Below are positions 7,950-17,745 of a stretch of DNA of 64,000 nucleotides, one piece after another. The translations under genes were made by a program, and so were the position numbers. Position 1 is the stretch's first letter; every line of letters begins with the position of its first letter. The notes beneath the pieces are model-generated. The model was given only the letters and a program-made list of their open reading frames with translations. It was not told where the DNA came from and did not search any database. Source of the stretch: Sphaerisporangium viridialbum (GTDB lineage: Bacteria; Actinomycetota; Actinomycetes; Streptosporangiales; Streptosporangiaceae). Location: positions 558,001 to 622,000 of the forward strand of contig NZ_CP187232.1 in the NCBI RefSeq assembly GCF_049674955.1, written 5' to 3'.

Positions 7950-8501
7950 ATGGGTCTCGAAGAGAAACTGCCCAGCGGATTCGTCCTGTCCACCGTGGAA
8001 CAGGCGGCCGGATGGGCGCGCAAGAACTCCGTCTGGCCGGCCACGTTCGGCCTGGCCTGCTGTGCCATCGAGCTGATGGCCACCGGCGGTCCCAACCATG
8101 ACCTGGCCAGGTTCGGCATGGAGCGCGCGTCCGCGTCCCCCCGCCAGGCCGACCTCATGATCGTGGCGGGCCGGCTCTCGCAGAAGATGGCGCCGGTGCT
8201 GCGCCAGATCTACGACCAGATGGCCGAGCCCAAGTGGGTCATCGCCATGGGCGTCTGCGCCTCCAGCGGTGGCATGTTCAACAACTACGCGATCGTGCAG
8301 GGCGTCGACCACGTCGTGCCGGTGGACATCTACCTGCCCGGCTGCCCGCCGCGTCCCGAGATGCTCATCGACGCCATCGTCAAGCTGCACGACAAGATCC
8401 AGAACATGAAGTTCGGCGCGCACCGCGCCAAGCAGATCGACGAGCTGGAGCTGCAGGCTCTCCGGTCGCTTCCGCTCATCGACCAGGGGACCTCGAAATG
8501 A
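7950..8501 (+). CDS. nuoB: NADH-quinone oxidoreductase subunit B
   Basis: A 183-residue peripheral subunit carrying the terminal iron-sulfur cluster N2, which passes electrons to menaquinone. The four ligands are visible: the tandem Cys37-Cys38, Cys103 and Cys132 (in LPGCPPRPE). Overlaps nuoC by ATGA, so translation is coupled. Confidence 0.97.
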   Translation: MGLEEKLPSGFVLSTVEQAAGWARKNSVWPATFGLACCAIELMATGGPNHDLARFGMERASASPRQADLMIVAGRLSQKMAPVLRQIYDQMAEPKWVIAMGVCASSGGMFNNYAIVQGVDHVVPVDIYLPGCPPRPEMLIDAIVKLHDKIQNMKFGAHRAKQIDELELQALRSLPLIDQGTSK

Positions 8502-9175
8502 GCACTGACAACCTTCCCGGGGTGCCGGAGGAGCCGGTAGCCCGCCTTGGCATGTTCGGCGTCACCGACTCCGGCGACACCTCCGGCTACGGACGGCTCG
8601 TCGTGCGCCGCCCGCCGAAGCTGTCGAGCGCCAAGCCGTACGGCGGCTACTTCGACGAGGTCGCCGACGGGCTCGAGCGCGTGACGGGCGACGCCTACAC
8701 CACCATGGTCGAGCGCGTGGTCGTCGATCGCGGCGAGCTGACCCTGCACGTCGCCCGCGAGCACCTGGTCGAGGTCATGCGCCACCTGCGCGACCACGCC
8801 GACCTGCGCTTCGAGCTGTCGCTCGGCGTCTCGGGCGTGCACTACCCCGAGGAGACCGGCGGAGAGCTGCACGCGGTCTACCACCTGTGCTCGATCACCC
8901 ACAACCGGCGCGTCCGGGTCGAGGTCGCCTGCCCGGACTCCGATCCGCACGTCCCGTCCACGGTGTCGGTCTACCCGACCCACGACTGGCACGAACGCGA
9001 GGCCTACGACTTCTTCGGCATCGTCTTCGACGGCCATCCGGCGCTCACGCGCATCGAGATGCCCGACGACTGGGAAGGCCACCCGCAGCGCAAGGACTAC
9101 CCGCTCGGCGGCATCCCGGTGGAGTACCGCGGCGCCACCATCCCCGCGCCGGACCAGAGGAGGTCGTACGCATGA
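8498..9175 (+). CDS. nuoC: NADH-quinone oxidoreductase subunit C
   Basis: A 225-residue peripheral-arm subunit (30-kDa family) with the signature WHEREAYDFFGIVFDGHP followed by DYPLGG. The ATG at 8498 overlaps the nuoB stop (ATGA), which decides the start although the frame is open further upstream. The N-terminal 70 residues are an actinobacterial extension. Separate from nuoD, not fused as in enterobacteria. Confidence 0.96.
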   Translation: MSTDNLPGVPEEPVARLGMFGVTDSGDTSGYGRLVVRRPPKLSSAKPYGGYFDEVADGLERVTGDAYTTMVERVVVDRGELTLHVAREHLVEVMRHLRDHADLRFELSLGVSGVHYPEETGGELHAVYHLCSITHNRRVRVEVACPDSDPHVPSTVSVYPTHDWHEREAYDFFGIVFDGHPALTRIEMPDDWEGHPQRKDYPLGGIPVEYRGATIPAPDQRRSYA

Positions 9176-10524
9176 CCGCCATCCACGACGGTGAGACGGC
9201 TCACACCGACCAGGACGCCACCGAGGGCCGGGTCTACAGCGTCAACGGCCAGGACTGGGACGAGGTCGTCGGCGCGGTCGCCGAGTCGTCGGAAGAGCGC
9301 CTGGTCATCAACATGGGCCCGCAGCACCCCTCCACCCACGGCGTGCTCAGGCTGGTGCTGACCCTCGACGGCGAGACCGTCACCGAGGCGCGCACGGTGA
9401 TCGGCTATCTCCACACCGGCATCGAGAAGAACATGGAGTTCCGGACGTGGACCCAGGGGGTCACGTTCGTCACCCGCATGGACTACCTGTCGCCCATCTT
9501 CAACGAGGCGGCGTACTGCATGGCGGTGGAGCAGCTCCTCGGCATCACCGACCGGGTGCCGCTCCGCGCGCAGACCATCCGGGTCATGATGATGGAGCTC
9601 AACCGCATCTCCTCCCACCTGGTGGCCATCGCGACCTTCGGCCTTGAGCTCGGCGCCACCACGCCGATGCTCTTCGGCTTCCGCGAGCGCGAGCTGGTGC
9701 TCGACCTGTTCGAGTACATCACCGGCCTGCGCATGAACATGGCGTACGTCCGGCCGGGCGGCGTGTCGGTCGACCTGCCCGCGGGTGCGGTCGACAAGAT
9801 CGGTGAGTTCCTCAAGATCATGCCGGGGCGCATCAAGGAGATGCGCAAGCTGCTCGACGAGAACCCCGCGTACACCCGGCGCACCAAGGACGTCGCCTAC
9901 CTCGACCTCACCGGCTGCATGGCACTCGGCGTCACCGGGCCCATGCTGCGGGCGGCGGGCCTTCCGTGGGACCTTCGCAAGTCGCAGCCCTACAGCGGTT
10001 ACGAGACCTACGACTTCGACGTGCCGACCGAGACCTCCTGCGACGTCTACGGCCGCTACCTCGTCCGGGTGGCCGAGATGGAGGAGTCGCTCAAGATCAT
10101 CGGTCAGTGCCTCGACCGGCTCTCCGGCTCCGAGCTCAAGGGCAAGCCGGTCATGATCGAGGACAAGAAGATCGGCTGGCCGTCGCAGCTCGCGCTCGGG
10201 CCCGACGGGCTCGGCAACTCGCCCGATCACATCGCCCACATCATGAGCAGCTCGATGGAGGCGCTGATTCACCACTTCAAGCTGGTGACCGAGGGCTTCA
10301 GGGTGCCGGCGGGCCAGGCGTACGTCCCGGTCGAGTCGCCGCGCGGCGAGCTGGGCGCGCACGTCGTGAGCGACGGGGGCACCCGCCCCTTCCGCGTACA
10401 CTTCCGCGACCCCTCGTTCACGAACCTGCAGGCGGTGCCCGCTACCTGCGAAGGCGGCATGATTGCCGACGTCATCGCCGCGGTCGCATCGATCGACCCG
10501 GTCATGGGAGGTGTGGACCGGTGA
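9172..10524 (+). CDS. nuoD: NADH-quinone oxidoreductase subunit D
   Basis: A 450-residue 49-kDa family subunit that forms the quinone pocket with NuoB. MGPQHPSTHGVLR near residue 50 is the conserved quinone-binding loop with its histidines; DPSFTNLQAV and the terminal DPVMGGVDR are typical. Start fixed by the ATGA overlap with nuoC; GTGA overlap with nuoE. The first 40 residues are an acidic actinobacterial extension. Confidence 0.97.
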   Translation: MTAIHDGETAHTDQDATEGRVYSVNGQDWDEVVGAVAESSEERLVINMGPQHPSTHGVLRLVLTLDGETVTEARTVIGYLHTGIEKNMEFRTWTQGVTFVTRMDYLSPIFNEAAYCMAVEQLLGITDRVPLRAQTIRVMMMELNRISSHLVAIATFGLELGATTPMLFGFRERELVLDLFEYITGLRMNMAYVRPGGVSVDLPAGAVDKIGEFLKIMPGRIKEMRKLLDENPAYTRRTKDVAYLDLTGCMALGVTGPMLRAAGLPWDLRKSQPYSGYETYDFDVPTETSCDVYGRYLVRVAEMEESLKIIGQCLDRLSGSELKGKPVMIEDKKIGWPSQLALGPDGLGNSPDHIAHIMSSSMEALIHHFKLVTEGFRVPAGQAYVPVESPRGELGAHVVSDGGTRPFRVHFRDPSFTNLQAVPATCEGGMIADVIAAVASIDPVMGGVDR

Positions 10525-11198
10525 CGACCTACTCGCCGGAAGTCCGCGAGCGTCTCGAACGCGACGCGAAAGAGATCATCGGGCGCTACCCGAAGACCCG
10601 ATCGGCGCTGCTGCCCCTGCTGCACCTCGTGCAGTCGGAGGACGGCTACGTCTCCGACGCGGGGCAGGAGTTCTGCGCCGAGATGCTGGGCCTCACCAAG
10701 GCCGAGGTCGTGGGCGTCTCGACGTTCTACACGATGTACAAGCGCAAGCCCGCGGGTGAGTATCACGTGGGCGTCTGCATCAACTCGCTGTGCGCGATCA
10801 TGGGCGGCGACCAGATCTGGGACGAGCTCTCCGAGCACGTCGGCCTCGGCAACGGCGACACCAGCACCGACGGCAAGGTCTCGCTGGAGCGCATCGAGTG
10901 CAACGCGGCCTGCGACTTCGCCCCGGTCATGATGGTCAACTGGGAGTTCTTCGACAACCAGACCCCCGACTCCGCCAAGCAGCTCGTCGACGACCTGCGC
11001 GCCGGCAAGGAGATCGCGCCGACCCGCGGCCCGGGGCGCCTCTGCTCGTTCAAGGAGGCCTCGCGCGTGCTCGCGGGCCTGCCCGACGGCCTGGCCGGCG
11101 ACGGCCCCTCGGCCGCCGGCCCCTCGGTCGAGGGCCTCAAGATCGCCAAGGCGAACGGCTGGACGGCGCCGGCGCCTTCGAAGGGGGCCTCCGAATGA
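10521..11198 (+). CDS. nuoE: NADH-quinone oxidoreductase subunit E
   Basis: A 225-residue thioredoxin-like subunit of the NADH dehydrogenase module. All four ligands of the [2Fe-2S] cluster N1a are present: Cys86, Cys91, Cys127 and Cys131. Residues about 165-225 are a Gly/Pro/Ala-rich C-terminal extension beyond the usual length of about 165-170. GTG start overlapping nuoD (GTGA); ATGA overlap with nuoF. Confidence 0.96.
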   Translation: MTTYSPEVRERLERDAKEIIGRYPKTRSALLPLLHLVQSEDGYVSDAGQEFCAEMLGLTKAEVVGVSTFYTMYKRKPAGEYHVGVCINSLCAIMGGDQIWDELSEHVGLGNGDTSTDGKVSLERIECNAACDFAPVMMVNWEFFDNQTPDSAKQLVDDLRAGKEIAPTRGPGRLCSFKEASRVLAGLPDGLAGDGPSAAGPSVEGLKIAKANGWTAPAPSKGASE

Positions 11199-12481
11199 CG
11201 ACTCTGACTCCGGTTCTCACCGCGAACTGGGATCGGGCGGACTCGTTCACCCTCCAGGGATACGGCGAGTACGAGTCCGCCAAGAAGGCGCTCGGGATGG
11301 ACCCCGACGCCATCATCAAGGCGGTCAAGGACTCCGGTCTGCGCGGCCGTGGCGGCGCGGGCTTCCCGACCGGCATGAAGTGGGGCTTCATCCCCCAAGG
11401 CGACGGCAAGGCGCACTACCTCGTCGTCAACGCCGACGAGTCCGAGCCGGGCACCTGCAAGGACATCCCGCTCATGATGGCCAACCCCCACTCGCTGGTG
11501 GAGGGCGTCATCATCACGGCGTACGCGATCAGGGCCAACCAGGCCTTCATCTACATCCGTGGCGAGGTGCTGCACGTCGTCCGCCGGGTGCAGGCGGCCG
11601 TCGCCGAGGCGTACGAGAAGGGCTACCTCGGCACGGACATCCTCGGGTCGGGCTACGACCTGGAGCTGGTCGTGCACAGCGGCGCCGGCGCCTACATCTG
11701 CGGCGAGGAGACGGCGCTGCTCGACTCGCTGGAGGGCTACAGAGGTCAACCTCGGCTCAAGCCCCCCTTCCCCGCCGTCGCGGGCCTTTACGCGTGCCCC
11801 ACTGTCATCAACAACGTCGAGTCGGTCGCGAGCGTTCCCAGCATCATCGGGAACGGCGCCGACTGGTTCGCCTCGATGGGCACCGAGAAGTCCAAGGGCT
11901 TCGGCATCTTCTCGCTGAGCGGCCACGTCACCAGGCCAGGCCAGTACGAGGCGCCGCTCGGCATCACCCTGCGCGAGCTGCTCGACATGGCCGGCGGGGT
12001 CCGGGCGGGCCACCGGCTGAAGTTCTGGACGCCGGGCGGGTCCTCCACCCCGATCTTCACAGACGAGCACCTGGACGTCCCGCTCGACTTCGAGTCGGTC
12101 GGTGCCAAGGGCTCGATGCTCGGCACCCGGGCGCTGCAGATCTTCGACGAGACGACCTGCGTCGTCCGCGCGGTGCTGCGGTGGACCGAGTTCTACGCCC
12201 ACGAGTCCTGCGGCAAGTGCACCCCCTGCCGGGAGGGCACCTACTGGCTCAAGCAGGTGCTCCGGCGGCTCGAGAAGGGCCAGGGCACCGAAGAGGACCT
12301 CACCACGATCACGGACATCGCGGACAACATCCTGGGCCGGTCGTTCTGCGCCCTCGGTGACGGCGCGACCAGCCCGATCCATTCGTCGGTGAAGCACTTC
12401 CGGGACGAATACCTCAAGCACTTCGAGATCGGCGGATGTCCGTTCGATCCCGCCGCATCAACTGTGTGGGGTAAGGCATGA
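11195..12481 (+). CDS. nuoF: NADH-quinone oxidoreductase subunit F (NADH-binding)
   Basis: A 428-residue subunit that oxidises NADH through FMN. The glycine-rich NADH/FMN motif GRGGAGFPTG is at residues 51-60. Ligands of the [4Fe-4S] cluster N3 are Cys339, Cys342, Cys345 (SCGKCTPCREG) and Cys385. Start set by the ATGA overlap with nuoE; ends in an ATGA overlap with nuoG. Confidence 0.97.
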   Translation: MTTLTPVLTANWDRADSFTLQGYGEYESAKKALGMDPDAIIKAVKDSGLRGRGGAGFPTGMKWGFIPQGDGKAHYLVVNADESEPGTCKDIPLMMANPHSLVEGVIITAYAIRANQAFIYIRGEVLHVVRRVQAAVAEAYEKGYLGTDILGSGYDLELVVHSGAGAYICGEETALLDSLEGYRGQPRLKPPFPAVAGLYACPTVINNVESVASVPSIIGNGADWFASMGTEKSKGFGIFSLSGHVTRPGQYEAPLGITLRELLDMAGGVRAGHRLKFWTPGGSSTPIFTDEHLDVPLDFESVGAKGSMLGTRALQIFDETTCVVRAVLRWTEFYAHESCGKCTPCREGTYWLKQVLRRLEKGQGTEEDLTTITDIADNILGRSFCALGDGATSPIHSSVKHFRDEYLKHFEIGGCPFDPAASTVWGKA

Positions 12482-14904
12482 CAGTACAGACGACCCCGGC
12501 AGGACCGGTCGAGCAGCCGGTGGACATGGTGACCCTCACCGTCGACGGCTTCCAGGTCAGCGTTCCGAAGGGGACTTTGATCATCCGGGCGGCCGAGCTG
12601 CTGGGCATCCAGATCCCGAGGTTCTGCGACCACCCGCTGCTGGAGCCCGCGGCCAACTGCCGGCAGTGCCTGGTCGACATCACGGACGCCGGTAACGGCC
12701 GGGGCTTCCCGAAGCCGCAGCCGTCCTGCGCCATCGAGGTCGCCGAGGGCATGGTCATCCAGACCCAGCTCACCTCGCCGGTCGCCGAGAAGGCCCAGCG
12801 CGGCGCCATGGAGATGCTGCTCCTGAACCACCCGCTCGACTGCCCGGTCTGCGATAAGGGCGGCGAGTGCCCCCTGCAGAACCAGGCCATGTCGAACGGC
12901 CAGGGCGAGTCCCGCTTCCAGGAGACCAAGCGCACCTTCGAGAAGCCCATCCCGCTCTCGACCGAGGTGCTGCTCGACCGCGAGCGCTGTATCCAGTGCG
13001 CCCGCTGCATCCGCTTCGCGGACGAGATCGCGGGCGACCCGCTGATCGAGTTCTTCGAGCGGGGCGCCTCCGAGCAGGTGGGCGTCGCGAACGGCGAGCC
13101 GTTCGAGTCGTACTTCTCCGGCAACACCGTGCAGATCTGCCCGGTGGGCGCGCTCACCGGCGCCGCCTACCGCTTCAAGTCACGGCCGTTCGACCTGGTC
13201 TCCACGCAGAGTGCCTGCGAGCACTGCGCGAGCGGCTGCGAGCTGCGCACCGACCACCGGCGCGGCAAGGTCACCCGGCGCCTCGCCGGAGACGACCCGC
13301 AGGTCAACGAGGAGTGGAACTGCGACAAGGGCCGCTGGGCCTTCGCGTACGCCACCCAGCCCGACCGCCTGCAGTCCCCGCTCGTCCGAGACGAGAGCGG
13401 CTACCTGCGCCCCGCGTCCTGGCCGGAGGCGCTGACCGCCGCCGCCGAGGGGCTCGCGAGGGCGAGGGGCAAGGCCGGCGTGCTGGTCGGCGGGCGGGTG
13501 ACCGTCGAGGACGCCTACGCGTACTCCAAGTTCGCCCGCATCGCGCTCGGCACCAACGACATCGACTTCCGCTCCCGCCCGCTGTCGGAGGAGGAGACGG
13601 CCTTCCTCGCCCACGCGGTGGCGGGCAAGGGCATCGAGGTCTCCTACGCCGACCTCGAGAAGGCCCCGGCCGTGCTGCTCGCCGGGTTCGAGCCCGAGGA
13701 GGAGTCGCCGATCGTCTTCCTGCGGCTCCGCAAGGCCTGGCGCAAGCGCGGTCTCAAGGTCTTCTCGCTCGCGCCGTTCGCCGGCGCGGGTCTCGCCAAG
13801 ATGGGCGGCGAGCTGATCCGCACGCTTCCCGGCGCGGAGGCCGAGGCGCTCGGCGACCTGATCTCCGGGTCCTCCCCGGTCACCGACGCGCTCGCGCAGC
13901 CCGGCACGATCATCCTGGTGGGCGAGCGGCTCGCCGCCTCCCGCGGCGCGCTCTCCGCCGTCCTGCGGCTGAGCGCCACCTCGGGCGCGCGCCTGGCCTG
14001 GGTGCCCCGCCGGGCCGGCGAGCGCGGCGCGATCGAGGCCGGCGCGCTGCCGAACCTCCTTCCCATCGGCCGCCCGGCCGCCGACGAGGCGGCTCGCGCC
14101 GAGGTCGCCCGCGCCTGGAACGTCTCGGGGCTCCCCGGCGCCGCCGGACGCGACACCTCCGCGATCCTCACCGCCGCGCTGACGGGCGAGCTGGACGCCC
14201 TGGTCATCGGGGGCGTCGACCCCTACGACCTGGCCGACCCCGAGGCGGCCCTCGCGGCCCTCGAGAACACGCCGTTCATCGTCTCGCTGGAGATGCGCGC
14301 CAGCGCGGTCACCGACCGCGCCGACGTGGTGCTGCCCGTCGCGGCGGTCTCGGAGAAGAGCGGCACGTTCGTCGACTGGGAGGGCCGTGGCCGCTCGTTC
14401 GAGCAGGCCATCGAGGTCCCCGGCGTGCTGAGCGACCTGCGCGCGATCGCCGCGATCAGCGACTACATGGACGTGCACCTGGGCCTGCCCGACGCCGCCG
14501 CCGCCCGCCGCGAGCTCGCGGCGCTCGGCGCCTGGCGCGGCTCCCGGGCCAACGGTCCGAGCGTGAGCGGCGGCACCCACGCCGACCCCAGGGCCGGTGA
14601 GGCCGTCCTCGCGACCTGGCACCTCCTGCTGGACTCCGGGCGCCTGCAGGACGGCGAGCCGTACCTCGCGGGCACGGGGCACGCCGTCGAGGCGCTGCTC
14701 TCCGAGGCCACGGCGGCGGAGATCGGCGCGCTCGACGGTAAGGTCACGATCACCACGGAGGGCGGTACGGTCACGCTGCCCGCGCGGGTGGCCGACCTGC
14801 CCGACCGCGTGGTCTGGGTGCCGTCCAACTCGGCCGGCTGCTCGGTCACCCGTGACCTGCGCGCCGTGGCCGGCGACGTCGTCAAGATCGGGAGCGCCTC
14901 ATGA
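12478..14904 (+). CDS. nuoG: NADH-quinone oxidoreductase subunit G
   Basis: An 808-residue iron-sulfur subunit with a molybdopterin-oxidoreductase-like C-terminal region. The N-terminal ferredoxin domain has Cys50, Cys61, Cys64 and Cys84 for cluster N1b. The His118-Cys122-Cys125-Cys131 set binds N5, and C171-C174-C177 with C near 221 bind N4. CEHCASGC and a further Cys (about 245-275) resemble the extra N7 cluster ligands found in some bacteria. The C-terminal half is Ala/Gly-rich and diverged, as is normal. Confidence 0.96.
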   Translation: MTVQTTPAGPVEQPVDMVTLTVDGFQVSVPKGTLIIRAAELLGIQIPRFCDHPLLEPAANCRQCLVDITDAGNGRGFPKPQPSCAIEVAEGMVIQTQLTSPVAEKAQRGAMEMLLLNHPLDCPVCDKGGECPLQNQAMSNGQGESRFQETKRTFEKPIPLSTEVLLDRERCIQCARCIRFADEIAGDPLIEFFERGASEQVGVANGEPFESYFSGNTVQICPVGALTGAAYRFKSRPFDLVSTQSACEHCASGCELRTDHRRGKVTRRLAGDDPQVNEEWNCDKGRWAFAYATQPDRLQSPLVRDESGYLRPASWPEALTAAAEGLARARGKAGVLVGGRVTVEDAYAYSKFARIALGTNDIDFRSRPLSEEETAFLAHAVAGKGIEVSYADLEKAPAVLLAGFEPEEESPIVFLRLRKAWRKRGLKVFSLAPFAGAGLAKMGGELIRTLPGAEAEALGDLISGSSPVTDALAQPGTIILVGERLAASRGALSAVLRLSATSGARLAWVPRRAGERGAIEAGALPNLLPIGRPAADEAARAEVARAWNVSGLPGAAGRDTSAILTAALTGELDALVIGGVDPYDLADPEAALAALENTPFIVSLEMRASAVTDRADVVLPVAAVSEKSGTFVDWEGRGRSFEQAIEVPGVLSDLRAIAAISDYMDVHLGLPDAAAARRELAALGAWRGSRANGPSVSGGTHADPRAGEAVLATWHLLLDSGRLQDGEPYLAGTGHAVEALLSEATAAEIGALDGKVTITTEGGTVTLPARVADLPDRVVWVPSNSAGCSVTRDLRAVAGDVVKIGSAS

Positions 14905-14981
14905 CTGGGAGCGAATCCTACGCGGTGAGCGGAGCGGTCGGCTTGGCACGAGCCGCCCGCGAAGCGAATGAGAAGTGGTGA
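14901..14981 (+). CDS. Possible 26-residue leader peptide between nuoG and nuoH
   Basis: An ATG at 14901 overlaps the nuoG stop (ATGA), like the other junctions of the operon. It opens a 26-codon frame (Ala/Glu/Arg-rich, ending ANEKW) whose stop TGA overlaps the nuoH start region (GTGGTGA at 14975-14981). It would carry ribosomes across the otherwise untranslated 70-nt gap. No homology is recognisable. It may be only a coupling device, or chance. Confidence 0.3.
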   Translation: MTGSESYAVSGAVGLARAAREANEKW

Positions 14982-16351
14982 GCGACCAAATGACACAGGC
15001 AGCCCTTCTGGTCGCCGATCCGGCCGGGCCCACCCTGGCGGACTTCGGCAAGGATCCCCTGTGGATCTCCATCATCAAGGCCGTCTTCATCTTCGTCTTC
15101 CTGATGCTGGGCGTGCTGTTCGGCGTGTGGACCGAGCGCAAGCTCATCTCGCGCATGCAGCACCGCTACGGCCCCAACCGCGCGGGCAAGTTCGGCCTGC
15201 TGCAGTCGGTGGCCGACGGCATCAAGATGGGGCTGAAGGAGGACATCCTCCCGAGGACCGTCGACAAGCTGGTCTACATCCTGGCGCCGATCATCATCGC
15301 GGTGCCGGCCTTCCTGTCGTACTCCATCATCCCGTTCGGGCCGATGGTGTCGATGTTCGGCGTGAAGACCCCGCTGCAGCTCACCGACCTGCCCGTCGCG
15401 GTGCTGGTGGTCCTCGCCATGGCCTCGATCGGCGTCTACGGCATCGTGCTCGCGGGCTGGGGCTCGCGCTCGCCGTACGCCGTGCTGGGCGGCCTGCGCT
15501 CGACGGCCCAGGTCATCTCGTACGAGATCGCGATGGGCCTGTCGTTCGTGGCGGTGTTCCTGTTCGCGGGCACGCTGTCCACCTCCGAGATCGTGGCCAA
15601 GCAGGCCTCCGGCGGCACCTGGGACGCCTTCGGGCTCTCCATCCCGCTCCCGTCCTGGTACGCCATCCTGCTGATCCCGTCGTTCCTGATCTACGTGATC
15701 ACGATGCTCGGCGAGACGAACCGCGTGCCGTTCGACCTTCCCGAGGGTGAGGGTGAGCTGGTCGGCGGCTTCCACACCGAGTACTCCTCGTCGCTGAAGT
15801 TCGCGATGTTCATGCTGGCCGAGTACGCCAACGTGTTCACGGTGTCGGGCCTGTGCATCACGCTCTTCTTCGGCGGCTGGCGCGCTCCGTGGCCGATCTC
15901 GCTGTGGGACGGCGCGAACGTCGGCTGGTGGCCGATGTTGTGGTTCTTCATCAAGCTCGCGCTGGTGTTCGCGTTCTTCATCTGGGTGCGCGCGTCGCTG
16001 CCACGTATCCGGTACGACCAGCTCATGGCCTTCGGCTGGAAGGTCCTCATCCCGCTCAACCTCGGATGGATCCTGCTGGTCGCCACCGTCCGGGCCACCC
16101 GGGTCGCCGGCGAGCAGAGAACCTTGGTGCTGGTGATCGCGGCGATCGTCGTCGTCGGAATCCTCGCGATCTACTTCCGCTTCGACACGGTCAACCAGCG
16201 CCGCAGAGAGGCCAGGGCCGCCGAGGTCGAGGCGGAGTTCGAGCAGCTGCGTGAGGAGCCCGCCGCCGGTGGGTTCCCTGTTCCGGCGTTGGACCTGCCG
16301 CACTACCACGGCGTCAACGGACGCAAGGAGGTCCCCAGTGGGACTAACTGA
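14975..16351 (+). CDS. nuoH: NADH-quinone oxidoreductase subunit H
   Basis: A 458-residue membrane subunit (ND1 family) that anchors the peripheral arm and helps form the quinone channel. Eight to nine helices are visible, with the family segments ERKLISRMQHRYGPNRAG and ETNRVPFDLPEGEGELVGGF containing the conserved acidic residues. The C-terminus is extended by about 60 charged residues. Start ambiguous between GTG 14975, GTG 14978 and ATG 14990. The end overlaps nuoI by 14 nt. Confidence 0.95.
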   Translation: MVSDQMTQAALLVADPAGPTLADFGKDPLWISIIKAVFIFVFLMLGVLFGVWTERKLISRMQHRYGPNRAGKFGLLQSVADGIKMGLKEDILPRTVDKLVYILAPIIIAVPAFLSYSIIPFGPMVSMFGVKTPLQLTDLPVAVLVVLAMASIGVYGIVLAGWGSRSPYAVLGGLRSTAQVISYEIAMGLSFVAVFLFAGTLSTSEIVAKQASGGTWDAFGLSIPLPSWYAILLIPSFLIYVITMLGETNRVPFDLPEGEGELVGGFHTEYSSSLKFAMFMLAEYANVFTVSGLCITLFFGGWRAPWPISLWDGANVGWWPMLWFFIKLALVFAFFIWVRASLPRIRYDQLMAFGWKVLIPLNLGWILLVATVRATRVAGEQRTLVLVIAAIVVVGILAIYFRFDTVNQRRREARAAEVEAEFEQLREEPAAGGFPVPALDLPHYHGVNGRKEVPSGTN

Positions 16352-16853
16352 TTTCCTGAATCCCGTAAAGGGCTTCGGCGTCACCTTCCACCACATGTTC
16401 AAGAAGCCTGTGACGGTCAACTACCCCGAGGAGAAGCGGCCCACCGCGCCTCGGTTCCACGGCCGCCACCAGCTGAACCGCTGGCCGGACGGCCTGGAGA
16501 AGTGCGTCGGGTGCGAGCTCTGCGCCTGGGCCTGCCCGGCGGACGCGATCTTCGTGGAAGGTGCCGACAACACCGACGAGGAGCGCTACTCCCCGGGTGA
16601 GCGGTACGGCCGGACGTACCAGATCAACTATCTGCGCTGCATCCTGTGCGGACTGTGCATCGAGGCGTGCCCGACACGCGCGCTCACGATGACCAACGAG
16701 TACGAGCTCGCGGACTCCAGTCGTGAGAGCCTCATCTACACCAAGGAGATGCTGCTCGCGCCGCTGGGTCCTGGCATGGAAGCGCCCCCGCACTCCATGC
16801 GCCTCGGCGAGACCGAAGAGGACTACTACCGGTTGGGCCGTAGCAATGGGTGA
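16338..16853 (+). CDS. nuoI: NADH-quinone oxidoreductase subunit I
   Basis: A 171-residue 8Fe ferredoxin subunit carrying clusters N6a and N6b. Both CxxCxxCxxxCP motifs are intact (Cys56, 59, 62, 66 and Cys101, 104, 107, 111). GTG 16338 is chosen because AGGAGG (16326-16331) precedes it with normal spacing, although the frame is open further upstream. Overlaps nuoH and nuoJ. Confidence 0.97.
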   Translation: MGLTDFLNPVKGFGVTFHHMFKKPVTVNYPEEKRPTAPRFHGRHQLNRWPDGLEKCVGCELCAWACPADAIFVEGADNTDEERYSPGERYGRTYQINYLRCILCGLCIEACPTRALTMTNEYELADSSRESLIYTKEMLLAPLGPGMEAPPHSMRLGETEEDYYRLGRSNG

Positions 16854-17745
16854 AACCATCACGTTCTGGGTGCTGGCGGTCGTCTCGGTGGCCGCGGCGT
16901 TCGGACTCGTCTTCAGCCGCAAGGCGGTGTACTCCGCGCTCATGCTGGGCGTGGTGATGCTCTCGCTGGCCGTGCTCTACGCCGTGCAGGACGCCCCGTT
17001 CCTCGCCGTGGTGCAGATCATCGTCTACACCGGCGCGGTCATGATGCTGTTCCTGTTCGTGCTGATGCTGGTCGGCGTCGACTCCTCCGACTCCCTGGTG
17101 GAGACGATCAAGGGTCAGCGCTTCTGGGCGGTCATCGCGGGCCTCGGCTTCGCGGTGCTCCTGGCGGCCGGCATCGGCAACGCGGTCGTCGGCGACCCGG
17201 TCGGGCTGGCCTCGGCGGTCAAGGCCGACGGAGGCAACGTCCCCGCGCTGGCCCACCTGATCTTCACCCGTTATGTCTTCGCGTTCGAGGTCACCTCCGC
17301 GCTGCTCATCACCGCCGCGCTCGGCGCGATGGTGCTGGCGCACCGCGAGCGCAGCACGCCGAAGGCGTCCCAGAAGGAGCTGTCGCGCGCGCGCTTCCTC
17401 GGCGGGCACCCCGGCACGCTTCCCGGGCCCGGCACCTACGCGCGGCACAACGCGATCGACATGCCCGCGCTGCTGCCGGACGGCACGGTCTCCGAGCTCT
17501 CCGTCAACCGGTTCATCGCCCGGCACGACGTCGAGGACGGCCGGCTGCCGGAGAACCCGAGGCTCGCCCAGGCGATCAGGAACGTCGCCGCGGGCCCTGG
17601 CCGCACCGAGAAGCCGAAGGTCGTCCAGGCCGTCGCCGAGAAGCCCGAGGGTTCCCTCGAGGGCTCCCCCGAGGCGGAGGAGAAGCCGAAGGTCGTCCAG
17701 ACCGCCGGCACCGCCGACGGCCCCGTCCAGGAGGAAGGCAAGTGA
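16846..17745 (+). CDS. nuoJ: NADH-quinone oxidoreductase subunit J with long C-terminal tail
   Basis: A 299-residue protein. The first 165 residues contain the five helices of NuoJ/ND6 (FLAVVQIIVYTGAVMMLFLF is the pi-bulge helix region). The remaining 135 residues are hydrophilic, Pro/Glu/Lys-rich and cytoplasmic, with the heptapeptide EKPKVVQ twice, encoded by a 21-bp direct repeat (17609-17629 and 17681-17701). Such tails are known in actinobacterial NuoJ, and the repeat suggests recent growth. Overlaps nuoI by 8 nt and nuoK by GTGA. Confidence 0.95.
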   Translation: MGETITFWVLAVVSVAAAFGLVFSRKAVYSALMLGVVMLSLAVLYAVQDAPFLAVVQIIVYTGAVMMLFLFVLMLVGVDSSDSLVETIKGQRFWAVIAGLGFAVLLAAGIGNAVVGDPVGLASAVKADGGNVPALAHLIFTRYVFAFEVTSALLITAALGAMVLAHRERSTPKASQKELSRARFLGGHPGTLPGPGTYARHNAIDMPALLPDGTVSELSVNRFIARHDVEDGRLPENPRLAQAIRNVAAGPGRTEKPKVVQAVAEKPEGSLEGSPEAEEKPKVVQTAGTADGPVQEEGK

